A DNA stretch of 37,187 bases from Alloprevotella sp. (GCA_023663135.1 JAMPIE010000020.1:1-37187), one strand, 5' to 3'; positions 1 through 8,367 are shown, numbered from the stretch's first letter. Numbers and translations are program-made. Notes: a model not told the origin generated them from the letters alone.

Positions 1-781
1 CCTCAAGGTGGAGAAGGCCGAAGACGGCTCGCAGGTTGTGACTCTCGCCTTCAACGCCACCGGCAAGAAGAACAGTGACCTCACCGTTGCCCTCCCCCAC
101 GCTGAGAAAGGCGTCGTGGCCGAGCACTATGAGATTGAATATACGGATGACCTCACAGAGGTGGCTGTCGCCGAGATTGACGCCGAGAAGGGCACTCTCA
201 ACGTCACCGCCCACGACAATGCCGCCATTGGCCAATCTGTCACCATCTCCGTCTACAAAAAAGCCGCTCAGAGCGAAGAGACCGAAGTCGCCGAGGAAGA
301 GCCCACAGTAGCTCCCGCAGCCCTGATGAGCCGCGCCGATGATGGACGCACCCTCGTGATGACCATCACCGTGACCATCAACGGTCTGAAGATCGATGTC
401 GCCAACAAGGAGTTGAAGGCCGGCGAGGCCGTGGAGATGACGGCTACCGTCAGCCCCGAGGCCAAAGTGACCTACACCTGCGATGGCGCCACCGTCAACG
501 GCAACAAGATCACCTTCCCCGCCGCCGGCAGTTATACCGTGACGGCCACCGCAACCAAGGATGGCAATGAGCTCTACACCGACACCCTGGAGCTCACAGT
601 AGCCGCCAAGCCCGACGACTCCGGCAACCAAGGCGGATATGTAGTGGTGGGCATCGAGCAGGTGAACGCCGACGCCGCCAACGGCCAAGTTGCCGTCTAC
701 GACCTCTCAGGCCGTCGCCTGACCCGCATCGCCCGCGGCGGTATCTATATCGTCAACGGCGTGAAGACCCTTGTGAGATAA
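1..781 (+). CDS. C-terminal part of a secreted Ig-like domain protein with Bacteroidota sorting-type tail (5' truncated)
   Basis: The reading frame is open to the window edge, so the start lies outside; the GTG at position 8 is only an internal codon. The visible part is about 259 residues. It is rich in Thr, Val, Ala and charged residues with alternating beta-strand patterns. A segment encoded around 360-605 looks like a bacterial Ig-like (Big) domain. A short linker leads to a C-terminal tail of about 45 residues containing VYDLSGRRL and GGIYIVNGVK, ending in Arg. Tails of this pattern are common on secreted or surface proteins of Bacteroidales and resemble type IX secretion sorting tails. 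The sialidase at 31736-35398 ends in a similar tail. Probable location is the cell surface or outside the cell. The function of the missing N-terminal part cannot be told. Confidence 0.75.
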   Translation, partial: LKVEKAEDGSQVVTLAFNATGKKNSDLTVALPHAEKGVVAEHYEIEYTDDLTEVAVAEIDAEKGTLNVTAHDNAAIGQSVTISVYKKAAQSEETEVAEEEPTVAPAALMSRADDGRTLVMTITVTINGLKIDVANKELKAGEAVEMTATVSPEAKVTYTCDGATVNGNKITFPAAGSYTVTATATKDGNELYTDTLELTVAAKPDDSGNQGGYVVVGIEQVNADAANGQVAVYDLSGRRLTRIARGGIYIVNGVKTLVR

Positions 782-801
782 TTCATAAACTTAGATAGAT
801 T

Positions 802-843
802 GAGGGGCGGCCTCCCGCGACGGGATGCCGCCCCTCTCCTTTT
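802..843 (+). terminator. Intrinsic terminator after the first gene
   Basis: A 10-bp perfect stem GAGGGGCGGC (802-811) pairs with 827-836. Inside it a second CCCG/CGGG pairing (814-817 with 821-824) is possible. A T-rich stretch follows at 837-843. It lies 21 bp after the stop codon at 781. Confidence 0.8.
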
Positions 844-884
844 GCGCGAAATCGGGCAGGCCGGATTTCACGGATTTTTTGTAA

Positions 885-1043
885 GCAATCGTAAAAAAAT
901 AAGTTGGTAAAGAATTCCGCAGGATTTTTTGCGCAGATTTTTTAGCGAAAGTGCAGGAGTGTAGCGAGCTACATGACTAAACTGAGTTGAAAAAGATGCC
1001 AAAAAAGACAAGAAAGTCTACCAAGTTATTTTTTGAAGATTAC
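885..1043. repeat. Fold-back intergenic element, copy 1 (159 bp, MITE-like)
   Basis: The left end GCAATCGTAAAAAAATAAG and the right end CTTTTTTGAAGATTAC-like sequence are imperfect inverted repeats of about 23 bp. A central palindrome TGTAGC-GA-GCTACA lies at 960-973, close to the midpoint. TAA flanks both sides (882-884 and 1044-1046), as a 3-bp target duplication would. Compared by eye with the copy at 10490-10649 it shows only about nine differences. No open reading frame of note lies inside. It sits between the terminator of the first gene and the dipeptidase gene. Whether it is a mobile element or a structured RNA cannot be decided from one genome segment. Confidence 0.8.
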
Positions 1044-1051
1044 TAACTTTG
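1044..1051 (+). promoter_or_regulatory. -7 box TAACTTTG in front of ddpX
   Basis: TAACTTTG fits the Bacteroidota -7 consensus TAnnTTTG. The ATG at 1056 is only four bases further on, so transcription would start at or next to the start codon (leaderless mRNA). The first three bases TAA are also the right flank of the fold-back element at 885-1043. No good TTTG is seen about 20 bp upstream. Confidence 0.5.
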
Positions 1052-1055
1052 CCGA

Positions 1056-1739
1056 ATGATGAGAAAAAGCCTTGCTTCCGCCCTTATCTTAGCTGCGGCC
1101 ACCGCAGCCGGAGGCCAGACACCGGCCGACAGCCTGAGCCTCAAGATGGAGTCCGCGGGGATGGTTGACGTGGCGGCGCTGGAGCCGGCGCTTGCCGTCA
1201 GCCTGATGTATGCCCGCGACGACAACTTCACGGGCGCGGCGATGTATCCCGAAGCGTTCAACCGGGCTTATCTCCACCCCGAGGCCGCCGCCGCGCTGGC
1301 CAAGGCACAGGCCACGCTGACAGAGACCCATCCCGGCCTGAGGATACTGATAGCCGACGCGGCGCGCCCCATGAGCGTCCAGCGCAAGATGTATCAGACT
1401 GTAAGAGGCACTCCGCAGGCCCCCTACGTGAGCAATCCGGCCAATGGCGGCGGCCTCCACAACTATGGGCTGGCCGTAGATGTGACGATAGTCGACGCCT
1501 TAGGGCGCCCGCTCCCAATGGGCACTAAGGTTGACCACCTCGGGCCGGAGGCCCACATTGACAGCGAGGAGGCCATGGTGAAAGCCGGGACTATCACGGC
1601 CGCCGAACTGGAGAACCGCAAGCTCCTGCGGCGTGTTATGAAAGCGGGCGGATTCATGCCGCTACGCAGCGAGTGGTGGCACTTCAACCTGCGCTCGCGC
1701 GCCGAGGCCCGCCGCCGCTATCCCCTCCTCGATTTCTAA
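1056..1739 (+). CDS. ddpX: D-alanyl-D-alanine dipeptidase, VanX/DdpX type (peptidase M15D)
   Basis: The protein has 227 residues and starts with a signal peptide (MMRKSLASALILAAATAAGG), so it is exported. The M15D zinc-site motifs are present: LHNYGLAVDVT (His and Asp ligands) and SEWWHF near the C-terminus (catalytic Glu and third His ligand). Enzymes of this family cleave D-Ala-D-Ala. In species without vancomycin resistance genes they are thought to recycle or remodel cell-wall peptides; no vanH or vanA partner is present here, so a resistance role is unlikely. A second ATG follows immediately at 1059, and either could be the start. The gene lies directly downstream of a fold-back element whose right flank forms part of the -7 box. 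Confidence 0.88.
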   Translation: MMRKSLASALILAAATAAGGQTPADSLSLKMESAGMVDVAALEPALAVSLMYARDDNFTGAAMYPEAFNRAYLHPEAAAALAKAQATLTETHPGLRILIADAARPMSVQRKMYQTVRGTPQAPYVSNPANGGGLHNYGLAVDVTIVDALGRPLPMGTKVDHLGPEAHIDSEEAMVKAGTITAAELENRKLLRRVMKAGGFMPLRSEWWHFNLRSRAEARRRYPLLDF

Positions 1740-1796
1740 CAAGACCCTCACAACCAAAAAGACTTACCTACACAAACATCCACACACGTTTCCAAT

Positions 1797-3083
1797 ATGG
1801 ACAAAAAGGAGCATATAGTCATCGTCGGAGGCGGCTTTGCCGGCCTCAACCTCACTAAGTATCTCGACAAAAAACGCTATGAGGTAACATTGGTGGACCG
1901 CAACAATTTCCATTCCTTTCCCCCGCTCTTCTATCAGATTGCGTCGGGAGGCCTTGACCCCGGCAACATATCATTCCCTTTCCGCCGCGAGCTCCGCAAG
2001 CTGGGCCATGAGGGAATGAACTATCATATGGGCGACGTCCACACGATCGACGTGCTCCGCAAGGAGGTGAGGACCCAGTTTGAGACCATCGAGTATGACA
2101 AGCTCGTGATCTGCGCCGGCACCACCAACAACTTCTTCGGCAACCCCGACCTGATCAAGAGCGTCTTTACGATGAAGAGCGCAGCCGAAGCCACCCGTTG
2201 CCGCAACGAAATCCTCGACCGACTGGAGAGAGCCTCGCTCTGCCCCGACGACCCCGAGCGCCGCCGCAGGCTGCTGAGCTTTGTGGTGGTGGGCGGCGGC
2301 CCTACCGGGGTGGAGATTGCCGGAGCAATAGGCGAGCTTAAGCGCTTCATCCTTGAGCGAGAGTATCCGCAGATCAATCGCGACGACCTCCAGATAATCC
2401 TCCTCGAGGGAACCGATCGAGTGCTTGGCCCGATGAGCAAAGAAGCCTCGGCCAACGCGCTGACCTATCTTAAAGACCTCTTGGTCGACGTCCGGCTCAA
2501 CCATCTGATGAAGGAGTATAAAGACAATATGTTGACGCTCGACGATGGCTCGACGATATATTCCGAGATGGTGATATGGACCGCCGGCGTGACGGGAGAG
2601 AGCTTCCTCTTTGAAGGAACCGACTACCGCCCCGGACGCGGCAACCGCTTTGCCGTCGACGAGCAAAACCGAGTGATCGGCCTGGAGGATGTCTTTGCCC
2701 TCGGCGACATAGCCATGATGGCCACCGAGAAATATCCCAAGGGGCATCCGCAGCTGGCCCAGCCGGCCATACAGCAGGCCCGTCACCTGGCCAAAGCCCT
2801 CAACACAGGCGACTGGTCAAAGCCCTTTATATATAACGACAAGGGGTCGATGGCCACCGTAGGGCGCAATCTCGCCGTAGCCGACCTCAACAACGTCCAT
2901 CTCAAGGGGATGTTTGCATGGTTTGCCTGGATGTTTGTCCACCTTATCTCGCTCCTCGGGATGCGCAATAAGCTCACGGTGTTGATCAACTGGACATGGG
3001 CTTACTTCACCTACTCAACGTCGCTCCGCATGCTGCTCCACTCAACTAAATACCCATTGCGCACTCGTTGGGGCGAACGTTAG
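1797..3083 (+). CDS. ndh: Type II NADH:quinone oxidoreductase (NDH-2)
   Basis: The product of 428 residues matches the usual NDH-2 length. It passes electrons from NADH to a quinone at the inner face of the cytoplasmic membrane without pumping protons. The FAD-binding Rossmann motif VGGGFAGLN starts near residue 10. The NADH-binding motif VVGGGPTGVEIAGA lies near residue 163, and VFALGDIA, which contacts FAD, lies near residue 299. The C-terminal 70 residues are rich in Trp, Phe and Leu (FAWFAWMFVHLISLLGM) and form the membrane-association region of these flavoproteins. It lies 57 bp after ddpX and 33 bp before the M28 peptidase on the same strand; no clear terminator separates the three. Start chosen at the ATG just before the first beta strand. 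Confidence 0.92.
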   Translation: MDKKEHIVIVGGGFAGLNLTKYLDKKRYEVTLVDRNNFHSFPPLFYQIASGGLDPGNISFPFRRELRKLGHEGMNYHMGDVHTIDVLRKEVRTQFETIEYDKLVICAGTTNNFFGNPDLIKSVFTMKSAAEATRCRNEILDRLERASLCPDDPERRRRLLSFVVVGGGPTGVEIAGAIGELKRFILEREYPQINRDDLQIILLEGTDRVLGPMSKEASANALTYLKDLLVDVRLNHLMKEYKDNMLTLDDGSTIYSEMVIWTAGVTGESFLFEGTDYRPGRGNRFAVDEQNRVIGLEDVFALGDIAMMATEKYPKGHPQLAQPAIQQARHLAKALNTGDWSKPFIYNDKGSMATVGRNLAVADLNNVHLKGMFAWFAWMFVHLISLLGMRNKLTVLINWTWAYFTYSTSLRMLLHSTKYPLRTRWGER

Positions 3084-3116
3084 AAATCCCTGAACCTAAA
3101 CATTTACACTATCATA

Positions 3117-4709
3117 ATGAAACCAATCTTATTACTTATTCTTGGAGCATTGACAGGCACCGCGCCGACACTGATGGCCGACGTGGCGGCAGACAACGAC
3201 CAAGTGATTGAAAAAATCATCGAGATGGGCACCACCGACAATAAGACGATGGAGCACCTCGACATACTCACCAACCGCTTCGGCGGCCGCCTCGTAGGCT
3301 CCGATGCCTATGAGAACGCAGCCGACTGGATGATACGCGAATATGGCAAGTGGGGCATCAAGGCTTGGAAGGAAGAGGCCGGGCAAGTGCCGGTGGGCTT
3401 CAACCGCGGCCCCTGGTTTGGACGCCTCCTCGGAGCCGACGAGCCGATGCAGCTCCACTTCGTCACCCCATCCTACACCTCAGGCACGCGCGGCATCCAG
3501 CGCGGCCACGTCGTGATGGAGCCGAAGAGCAAGGCTCAGCTCGACAGGATGAAACATCGCCTCAAAGGGGCATGGGTGCTCCTGCCGGAGCTGTCAAAGG
3601 GGTGGCCCATCGACAAGAGTGCCAAGGGCGACTCTATCCGCGCCGCCGTAAAGGCCGAAAACGAAGCCATAGCCCATCGCAACGACTCCATCAGCCGCCT
3701 CAACTGGAAGAACGGCACGTCGCTCCCCTTAGAGCCGCTGAAGACCGAGGCCGGCCTCTTCTATCGCGAGATGCTCGACGCCGGAGTGCTCGGATTTGTG
3801 CGCCGCGCGTCGGTGCCCCTTCGCGCCCTCTATGACCGCCCGCTGGTCAACGACACCACCACCGAGTTTGACAGCCTACCGACACAGGCCGAGATTTTTC
3901 TTGACGAGCACCAGTTTGACAAGATAGCTCAAATGGTTGCCGAACGCCGCGACATAGAGCTCGAGTTTGACATACGCAATCATTTCAAGCTCGGCCCCAT
4001 CACCTACCACTCGGTCATTGCCGAGATACCGGGCACCGAGTTTCCCGACGAGTATGTGATAATCAGCGGCCACCTCGATGCCTACGACGTGGCCACCGGA
4101 GGCGTTGACTGCGGAGTGGGCATCACCCCGATGATGGAGGCCGCCCGCCTGCTGGCCCTCTCAGGAGCCAAGCCCCGGCGCACCATCCGCTTCGTGGCCT
4201 TTGCCGCCGAGGAGTTTGGCCTCTTAGGCGCCCACGCCTATGCCAAGGCCCACGCCGACGAGCTGCCTCGCATCTCAATGCTCTTCAACCGCGACGGCGG
4301 CCCTACTCCCCCGGTAGCCATGCGCGTGCCCGCCGCTATGGTGGAAGACATCAAGATAGCCACCGGTCCTATTGCCCGCATCAACGCCGAATATCCCTTT
4401 GAGGTACTGACGGCCGAGCCCACCGAGAAACCCACCAAGACCGGCGGCACTGACGCCACCGTGTTTGCCGTGGAGGGTGTACCCACCTATGGCTTCGTCT
4501 TGCGCGACTTCAAGGGTTATGACTTTGACTATGGCGAGATATGGCACACCGAGCGCGACACCTACAACAAGGAGATACCAGAATATCAGGAGTATACTGC
4601 CACGGCAACGGCCCTGGCCGCCCTTGGTATAGCTAACCTCGACCACCTGCTCTCACGCGAGGGGATGTTCAAGGCCCCGACCGACGCCAAGAAGAAAAAG
4701 AAGAAGTAA
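3117..4709 (+). CDS. Exported M28-family metallopeptidase (carboxypeptidase Q-like)
   Basis: The product has 530 residues and an N-terminal signal sequence ending near MADVAA, so it acts in the periplasm or outside. Co-catalytic two-metal M28 residues can be followed: His319 and catalytic Asp321 in SGHLDAYD, bridging Asp331 in GGVDCG, the Glu pair 365-366 in AAEEFG, Asp393 in FNRDGG and His477 in IWHTERDT. These match the aminopeptidase/carboxypeptidase Q branch, which trims peptides or dipeptides. The region from about 105 to 290 is an inserted PA-like segment, as in relatives. The protein ends in six consecutive lysines, which is unusual for the family. It is followed by a strong hairpin at 4734-4773. 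The exact substrate is not predictable. Confidence 0.87.
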   Translation: MKPILLLILGALTGTAPTLMADVAADNDQVIEKIIEMGTTDNKTMEHLDILTNRFGGRLVGSDAYENAADWMIREYGKWGIKAWKEEAGQVPVGFNRGPWFGRLLGADEPMQLHFVTPSYTSGTRGIQRGHVVMEPKSKAQLDRMKHRLKGAWVLLPELSKGWPIDKSAKGDSIRAAVKAENEAIAHRNDSISRLNWKNGTSLPLEPLKTEAGLFYREMLDAGVLGFVRRASVPLRALYDRPLVNDTTTEFDSLPTQAEIFLDEHQFDKIAQMVAERRDIELEFDIRNHFKLGPITYHSVIAEIPGTEFPDEYVIISGHLDAYDVATGGVDCGVGITPMMEAARLLALSGAKPRRTIRFVAFAAEEFGLLGAHAYAKAHADELPRISMLFNRDGGPTPPVAMRVPAAMVEDIKIATGPIARINAEYPFEVLTAEPTEKPTKTGGTDATVFAVEGVPTYGFVLRDFKGYDFDYGEIWHTERDTYNKEIPEYQEYTATATALAALGIANLDHLLSREGMFKAPTDAKKKKKK

Positions 4710-4733
4710 CGCCCCACGAAATTACACCTTACA

Positions 4734-4773
4734 GCGGGCGACCCGCTCAGACTCATCTGAGCGGGCCGCCCGC
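4734..4773 (+). terminator. Strong hairpin after the M28 peptidase
   Basis: The outer arms GCGGGC (4734-4739) and GCCCGC (4768-4773) pair, and the inner CCCGCTCAGA pairs with TCTGAGCGGG around an ACTCA-type loop. The stem is about 16 bp with a two-base mismatch. It lies 24 bp after the stop. No real T-run follows, so it may protect the mRNA 3' end or work as a factor-assisted terminator. Confidence 0.6.
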
Positions 4774-4957
4774 TCGCTTATCGGAGACAGTCCATCGCCG
4801 GGCGATGGTGCCCGGAAGTGTCAACAAGAGCGTGAGGAGAGAAAGGTGTCGAGATCGGTGTCGGGGCCTGATGAGTGCTTCTTGCGGATTCGATAGCGCG
4901 CACCGGCCGCTAAATCTATTATTATAGCCATAAGAGAATCGAAACAGACAAATCCGA

Positions 4958-4965
4958 TACCTTTG
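4958..4965 (+). promoter_or_regulatory. Orphan -7-like box TACCTTTG
   Basis: This matches TAnnTTTG, but no gene follows on this strand and no TTTG is seen at the -33 position. A transcript from here would run into the stem-loop at 5072-5101 after about 100 bases. Confidence 0.3.
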
Positions 4966-5071
4966 CATACTTTCAATCACGACGGATATCCCACCCCCAT
5001 ATTTTTTCTTTGCTTTATGAGACAACGGCTACTCCATTTTGTTTATTGCCCATGTCGGGCGAACACGGAAA

Positions 5072-5101
5072 GCGGCCCGGTTGCATCACGCATCGGGCCG
5101 C
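5072..5101. terminator. GC-rich stem-loop, possible two-way terminator
   Basis: GCGGCCCG (5072-5079) pairs perfectly with CGGGCCGC (5094-5101) around a 14-base loop. On the plus strand a T-rich stretch follows (AATTTCTTAATCTATC). On the minus strand TTTCCGTGTT follows. It could end transcripts from either orphan promoter nearby or from the sialate gene that ends at 5280. Confidence 0.5.
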
Positions 5102-5208
5102 CTGAATTTCTTAATCTATCTAATCTAATCTATCTTTCTAATCATGTATGAGGTGGAGAGGGTCGTGTGTCCTTAACAGCAAAGATTATTGTCGTTTCGT
5201 TTCGACTG

Positions 5209-5237
5209 CAAAATTATGTCGGATATGAAAGATGCAA
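5209..5237 (-). promoter_or_regulatory. Orphan minus-strand promoter-like site
   Basis: Read on the minus strand, TTG (5237-5235) is followed after 18 bases by TAATTTTG (5216-5209), a fair Bacteroidota promoter. No gene follows before the hairpin at 5101-5072, so a product would be a short RNA of about 130 bases. Confidence 0.35.
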
Positions 5238-5279
5238 GAGACAGATATGTTAATGAGTGTTAAATCTGCAACAAGCTTG

Positions 5280-8200
5280 TTACAAACCTAATTTAGAGCC
5301 CGGGATGACAGCCGGGCGAGGTGTACGGATGCGGGGCTTGAGTTCGCCTCCGAGGATTAGTGCATCAGACGAGGGGAGAATAAGGAGTGAGGCACCGGCG
5401 CGGGCGGTGTCGGGGCTGGGGATGAGGCTCCAGGTGGCCGTGGCGGGGTCGAAGATGCACGCGTAGGGATTGAAGCGATACCAATCGATGGGGTGGGAAA
5501 GATAGTCGGGAGCTTGGTCGATGAGTGCAGCAAGGAAAACCTCAGCGTTCACGCCACCAACGGCGAGGATGCGGCCATCGGGAAGAGTGGCAGCCGCGCC
5601 GCCGCCAAGGCTGAGGGGAGTGCCTGAGGGCTCAATGGGGCCGGCGAGAGGTTTCCAGCGATTTTTAGTGGGGTCATAGCAGAGGCCATCGGTAGAGAGT
5701 GATGGTTCAGCCTGTGGAGTCCGCCCGGCAAAGCCCCCGAAGAGATAGAGCTTGCCTCCGGAGGCGGCCATGACGGGCTGAGTGCGTGGTGCTCCGGGGA
5801 TTGGTTTGAGCAGCTGCCAACCTTTGTCGAGGTGGTCGAGATCGAGGCTGAGGAGGGTGTTGGCTTGAGCAAGGTAGACCTTGTGGCCTATTACTGCGGC
5901 CGCGCCATTGTCAATCCCCTTGGGGAGCGAGGGCATGGGGGTGAGGGTGATGCCGTCAAAGGCCCACACTTTGTCGGAGAGACCGGAGGCATTGCTGCCG
6001 CCGATGAAAAGGGTAGAGCCGGAGGGGAGAGAGGCTGTGGCGCCATAGGCCATAGGCTCCGGGAGGGAGGCTATGCGTGTGAAGCTTATCTCGCTGCCGG
6101 AGGGGACACCTTTATATATGCCCTCGTAGAATTTCTTCTGTGCATCGGGTGCGAGGGGGGTATCGGTGGGGAAGTTGCAGCCGCCGGCAAGGATGATTGA
6201 GCCGTCGGGGAGAGTGGAGGCAAAGGAGCCGGAGAGGCCGCGCTCTATCCCCTCCTCGGGGGCGGGAGATGTGTCGGGGGCAGAGATGACAAAGGTGGAG
6301 GCGGGGAGGGAGGCTGAGTTGACAAGGTTGGCCCGAGTGAAGGGCTGCCAGGCATATCGAGCTGTGGTGGGATTGGGTTCTTGCATGGAAGTAAGGGTGA
6401 TATAAGAGCCATCGACACGAGCCGAGGCGGGATAGAAGGGGCCGAGGGGCGATGAAGCCACCTCAAAGCCTATGATGGCGTCGCCGGTGGCTGGACCCAT
6501 GCCGTCGGCATGAGACATGAGGATACGGATGGAGCCGGGCAGGGCCTCAGCACTCAGTGGCTCAGGGCCTGAGGCCTCGACACCAATGTTGCCGTAGATG
6601 TTGCGAAGGGCGAGGCGGGCGAGACGAGAGGCCACAGGCACCTTCTGCCTTGGGTGGACATCGAGGGAGTCGCCCACATCAGAGCTGACGGCCATCCACA
6701 CTCCCGGCATTGCCTGAGCGAGGCGGCGCTGGCTGTCGCGGAACTGAGGCCATGACGGGCGGTTGAGGCTCGAGAGCTGGACGGTGAGAAACGGCAAGGA
6801 GGGTGAGCCAAGGGACTGGCGCCAACTCTCCACAACGCGAGGAAACATGCGCTCGTGTACCTCTATATTATGAGCGTTACTCTCGCCTTGATACCATATC
6901 ACACCGGCCACAGGGAGCTCGCCGAGGGGCCTGATGCCGGCTGCAAAGAGATAAGAAGGCTCGTAGGGGTGGCGATGGCCGGGGGCATTCAGCTTGGCGC
7001 GACCCTGTGCCCAAGGCTGGATATAGTCGTTGGTGCGCCAATTGACCAAAGCCGCCGGCTCTTCGCGCTTAAGCATCTCGATGTCAATCCAACTCTCGGC
7101 TGTAGAGCCGCCGACGGCGTTGGCTATGATGCCGATGGGCACCCGGAGGGAGTCGCGTAGCTGACGACCAAAGAAGTAGGCGATGGCCGAGAGGGAGGGG
7201 GCATTGGAGGGATTGACATTCTCCCAGCGGGCAGGGAGGCTATAATAGTCAAGTGAGTCAACGCGGGCCATGTCGGCGGGGCTCCAAGCATGATTATCGG
7301 TAGGAGGGGAAGGCTTCATGGTGAAGAAGCGGAGCAGAGAGTCGCCGGCAGCAGCAATGACTTCTTCAGCACCTGTGGCCGAGCGAAGGGGAAACTCCAT
7401 ATTGCTCTGTCCTGAGGCAATCCATACCTCACCAACGGCCACATCGGGGAGAGTGATGACAGTATCGGGGGCGGAGACAGTGAGGGCAAGGCCGGTCTGC
7501 TCGGCGCGCGGGGGGAGTGTCACAGCCCACTCGCCGTAGAGGGGAGTGATGGTTGAAACGGAGTCAGAGCCAAGGGAGACAGTGACAGGGGTGCCTGCCG
7601 AGGCATAACCGGCAATGCGGATGGGGCGGTAGCGCTGGACCACCATGCCCGGGGCATAGATGGGGCGTAGGCGCGTCGGGCCGCGATGGCCGGTGATGGA
7701 GGCAGCGGCTTCGCGAGCCATGATAATGGCGCCGGTAGTGTCGGGGTGGATGGCATCGTGGATGAGGTCGGGGCGGTCAGTGAGGCCACGACCAAGGTCG
7801 ATGAGGGTGGCACCGGAGAGGGCTGCCACTCGCTCAATAGCCTTGTTGATGGTGTCGCGCCACAGGCAAGTACCGGTAGGAAAGCGATGATGGGCTGCGC
7901 CGAGTGGAGTGAGGCGCGAGATGAGAACCCTTGCCTCAGGGTTGGACTGCCGATAGGAGTCGATGAGGGCGAGATAGTCGGTGATAAATTCATCGCCATA
8001 GTCGGGCCAGTCGCGGGGGTCGGTATCGTTTACGCCGAGGTGGATGATGGCAATGTCGGGCGCAAAGTCGATTGAGGCCTTGTAGGCGGCCTGGTTGACA
8101 TAGGGGCGATGGCCGCGGCGCAGTAGAGTAGCTCCGGAGTGTCCAAAATTGGCCACTTCATAGCCCGGGCCAAGGATGCGGCCAAGGATGGCGGGATAGG

Positions 8201-8342
8201 CTTGCGAGGCGGGATCGGGCAGGAGGTAACCGTAGGTGATGGAATTGCCCACGCAAGCCACTTTGACAGGCTTATCGTCAGCGAGGGCACATAAGGCGAG
8301 GGCGGCGGCCAGTGCAATGGCCGCCAGTCTAAGGAGCTTCAT
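5280..8342 (-). CDS. Three-domain sialic acid processing protein: GDSL esterase + sialate O-acetylesterase + NanM-like mutarotase
   Basis: The frame opens further upstream, but the ATG at 8342 starts a clear signal peptide (MKLLRLAAIALAAALALCA), giving 1020 residues. Domain 1 (about 25-215) is an SGNH/GDSL hydrolase: Ser34 in VGNSITYG, GVND at 103-106, and Asp196/His199 in DAIHPD. Domain 2 (about 225-690) is a sialate O-acetylesterase (SASA family): Ser313 in ASGQSNMEF, the conserved WYQGESN at 483-489, and Asp561/His563 in DVHPRQK. Domain 3 (about 698-1020) is a Kelch-type propeller like N-acetylneuraminate epimerase/mutarotase NanM: GGCNFP at 720-725, a KKFYEGIY segment, repeated GG blades and a final GGELKPRIRTP. 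Expected roles are removal of O-acetyl groups from sialic acid and anomer interconversion, in the periplasm. Two-domain esterases are known in Bacteroidota; the added NanM domain is the unusual part. It is the last gene of the pyrH strand run, 25 bp after the kinase-like gene. Confidence 0.88.
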   Translation of the reverse strand: MKLLRLAAIALAAALALCALADDKPVKVACVGNSITYGYLLPDPASQAYPAILGRILGPGYEVANFGHSGATLLRRGHRPYVNQAAYKASIDFAPDIAIIHLGVNDTDPRDWPDYGDEFITDYLALIDSYRQSNPEARVLISRLTPLGAAHHRFPTGTCLWRDTINKAIERVAALSGATLIDLGRGLTDRPDLIHDAIHPDTTGAIIMAREAAASITGHRGPTRLRPIYAPGMVVQRYRPIRIAGYASAGTPVTVSLGSDSVSTITPLYGEWAVTLPPRAEQTGLALTVSAPDTVITLPDVAVGEVWIASGQSNMEFPLRSATGAEEVIAAAGDSLLRFFTMKPSPPTDNHAWSPADMARVDSLDYYSLPARWENVNPSNAPSLSAIAYFFGRQLRDSLRVPIGIIANAVGGSTAESWIDIEMLKREEPAALVNWRTNDYIQPWAQGRAKLNAPGHRHPYEPSYLFAAGIRPLGELPVAGVIWYQGESNAHNIEVHERMFPRVVESWRQSLGSPSLPFLTVQLSSLNRPSWPQFRDSQRRLAQAMPGVWMAVSSDVGDSLDVHPRQKVPVASRLARLALRNIYGNIGVEASGPEPLSAEALPGSIRILMSHADGMGPATGDAIIGFEVASSPLGPFYPASARVDGSYITLTSMQEPNPTTARYAWQPFTRANLVNSASLPASTFVISAPDTSPAPEEGIERGLSGSFASTLPDGSIILAGGCNFPTDTPLAPDAQKKFYEGIYKGVPSGSEISFTRIASLPEPMAYGATASLPSGSTLFIGGSNASGLSDKVWAFDGITLTPMPSLPKGIDNGAAAVIGHKVYLAQANTLLSLDLDHLDKGWQLLKPIPGAPRTQPVMAASGGKLYLFGGFAGRTPQAEPSLSTDGLCYDPTKNRWKPLAGPIEPSGTPLSLGGGAAATLPDGRILAVGGVNAEVFLAALIDQAPDYLSHPIDWYRFNPYACIFDPATATWSLIPSPDTARAGASLLILPSSDALILGGELKPRIRTPRPAVIPGSKLGL

Positions 8343-8367
8343 GGCAGAAGTAAGGAGGGAGAGTGAG

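Larger units (their letters stand above)
4774..5279. other. Non-coding interval between converging genes, with hairpins and orphan promoter-like sites
   Basis: No convincing gene is seen here. Two mutually exclusive small hairpins lie at 4792-4808 (CCATCGCC/GGCGATGG) and 4798-4815 (CCGGGC/GCCCGG). A plus-strand -7-like TACCTTTG lies at 4958-4965. A GC-rich stem-loop lies at 5072-5101. A minus-strand promoter-like pair (TTG and TAATTTTG) lies at 5209-5237. Short reading frames in the interval have no start signal, family motif or plausible composition. The pieces could frame one or two small RNAs. Confidence 0.5.

Noticed and set aside
1056..1739. Vancomycin resistance function for the VanX-like enzyme
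   Set aside because: No vanH or vanA partner or VanRS regulators nearby; a signal peptide suggests a cell-wall peptide role instead.
4753..5025. Minus-strand reading frame of 90 codons in the non-coding interval
   Set aside because: It needs a TTG start, has no family motif, is rich in Arg and Ser as random GC-rich frames are, and runs through the strong hairpin at 4734-4773 region.
5017..5151. Short plus-strand frame starting MRQRLLHFVYCPC
   Set aside because: It crosses the GC-rich stem-loop at 5072-5101, has no visible start signal and no recognisable domain.
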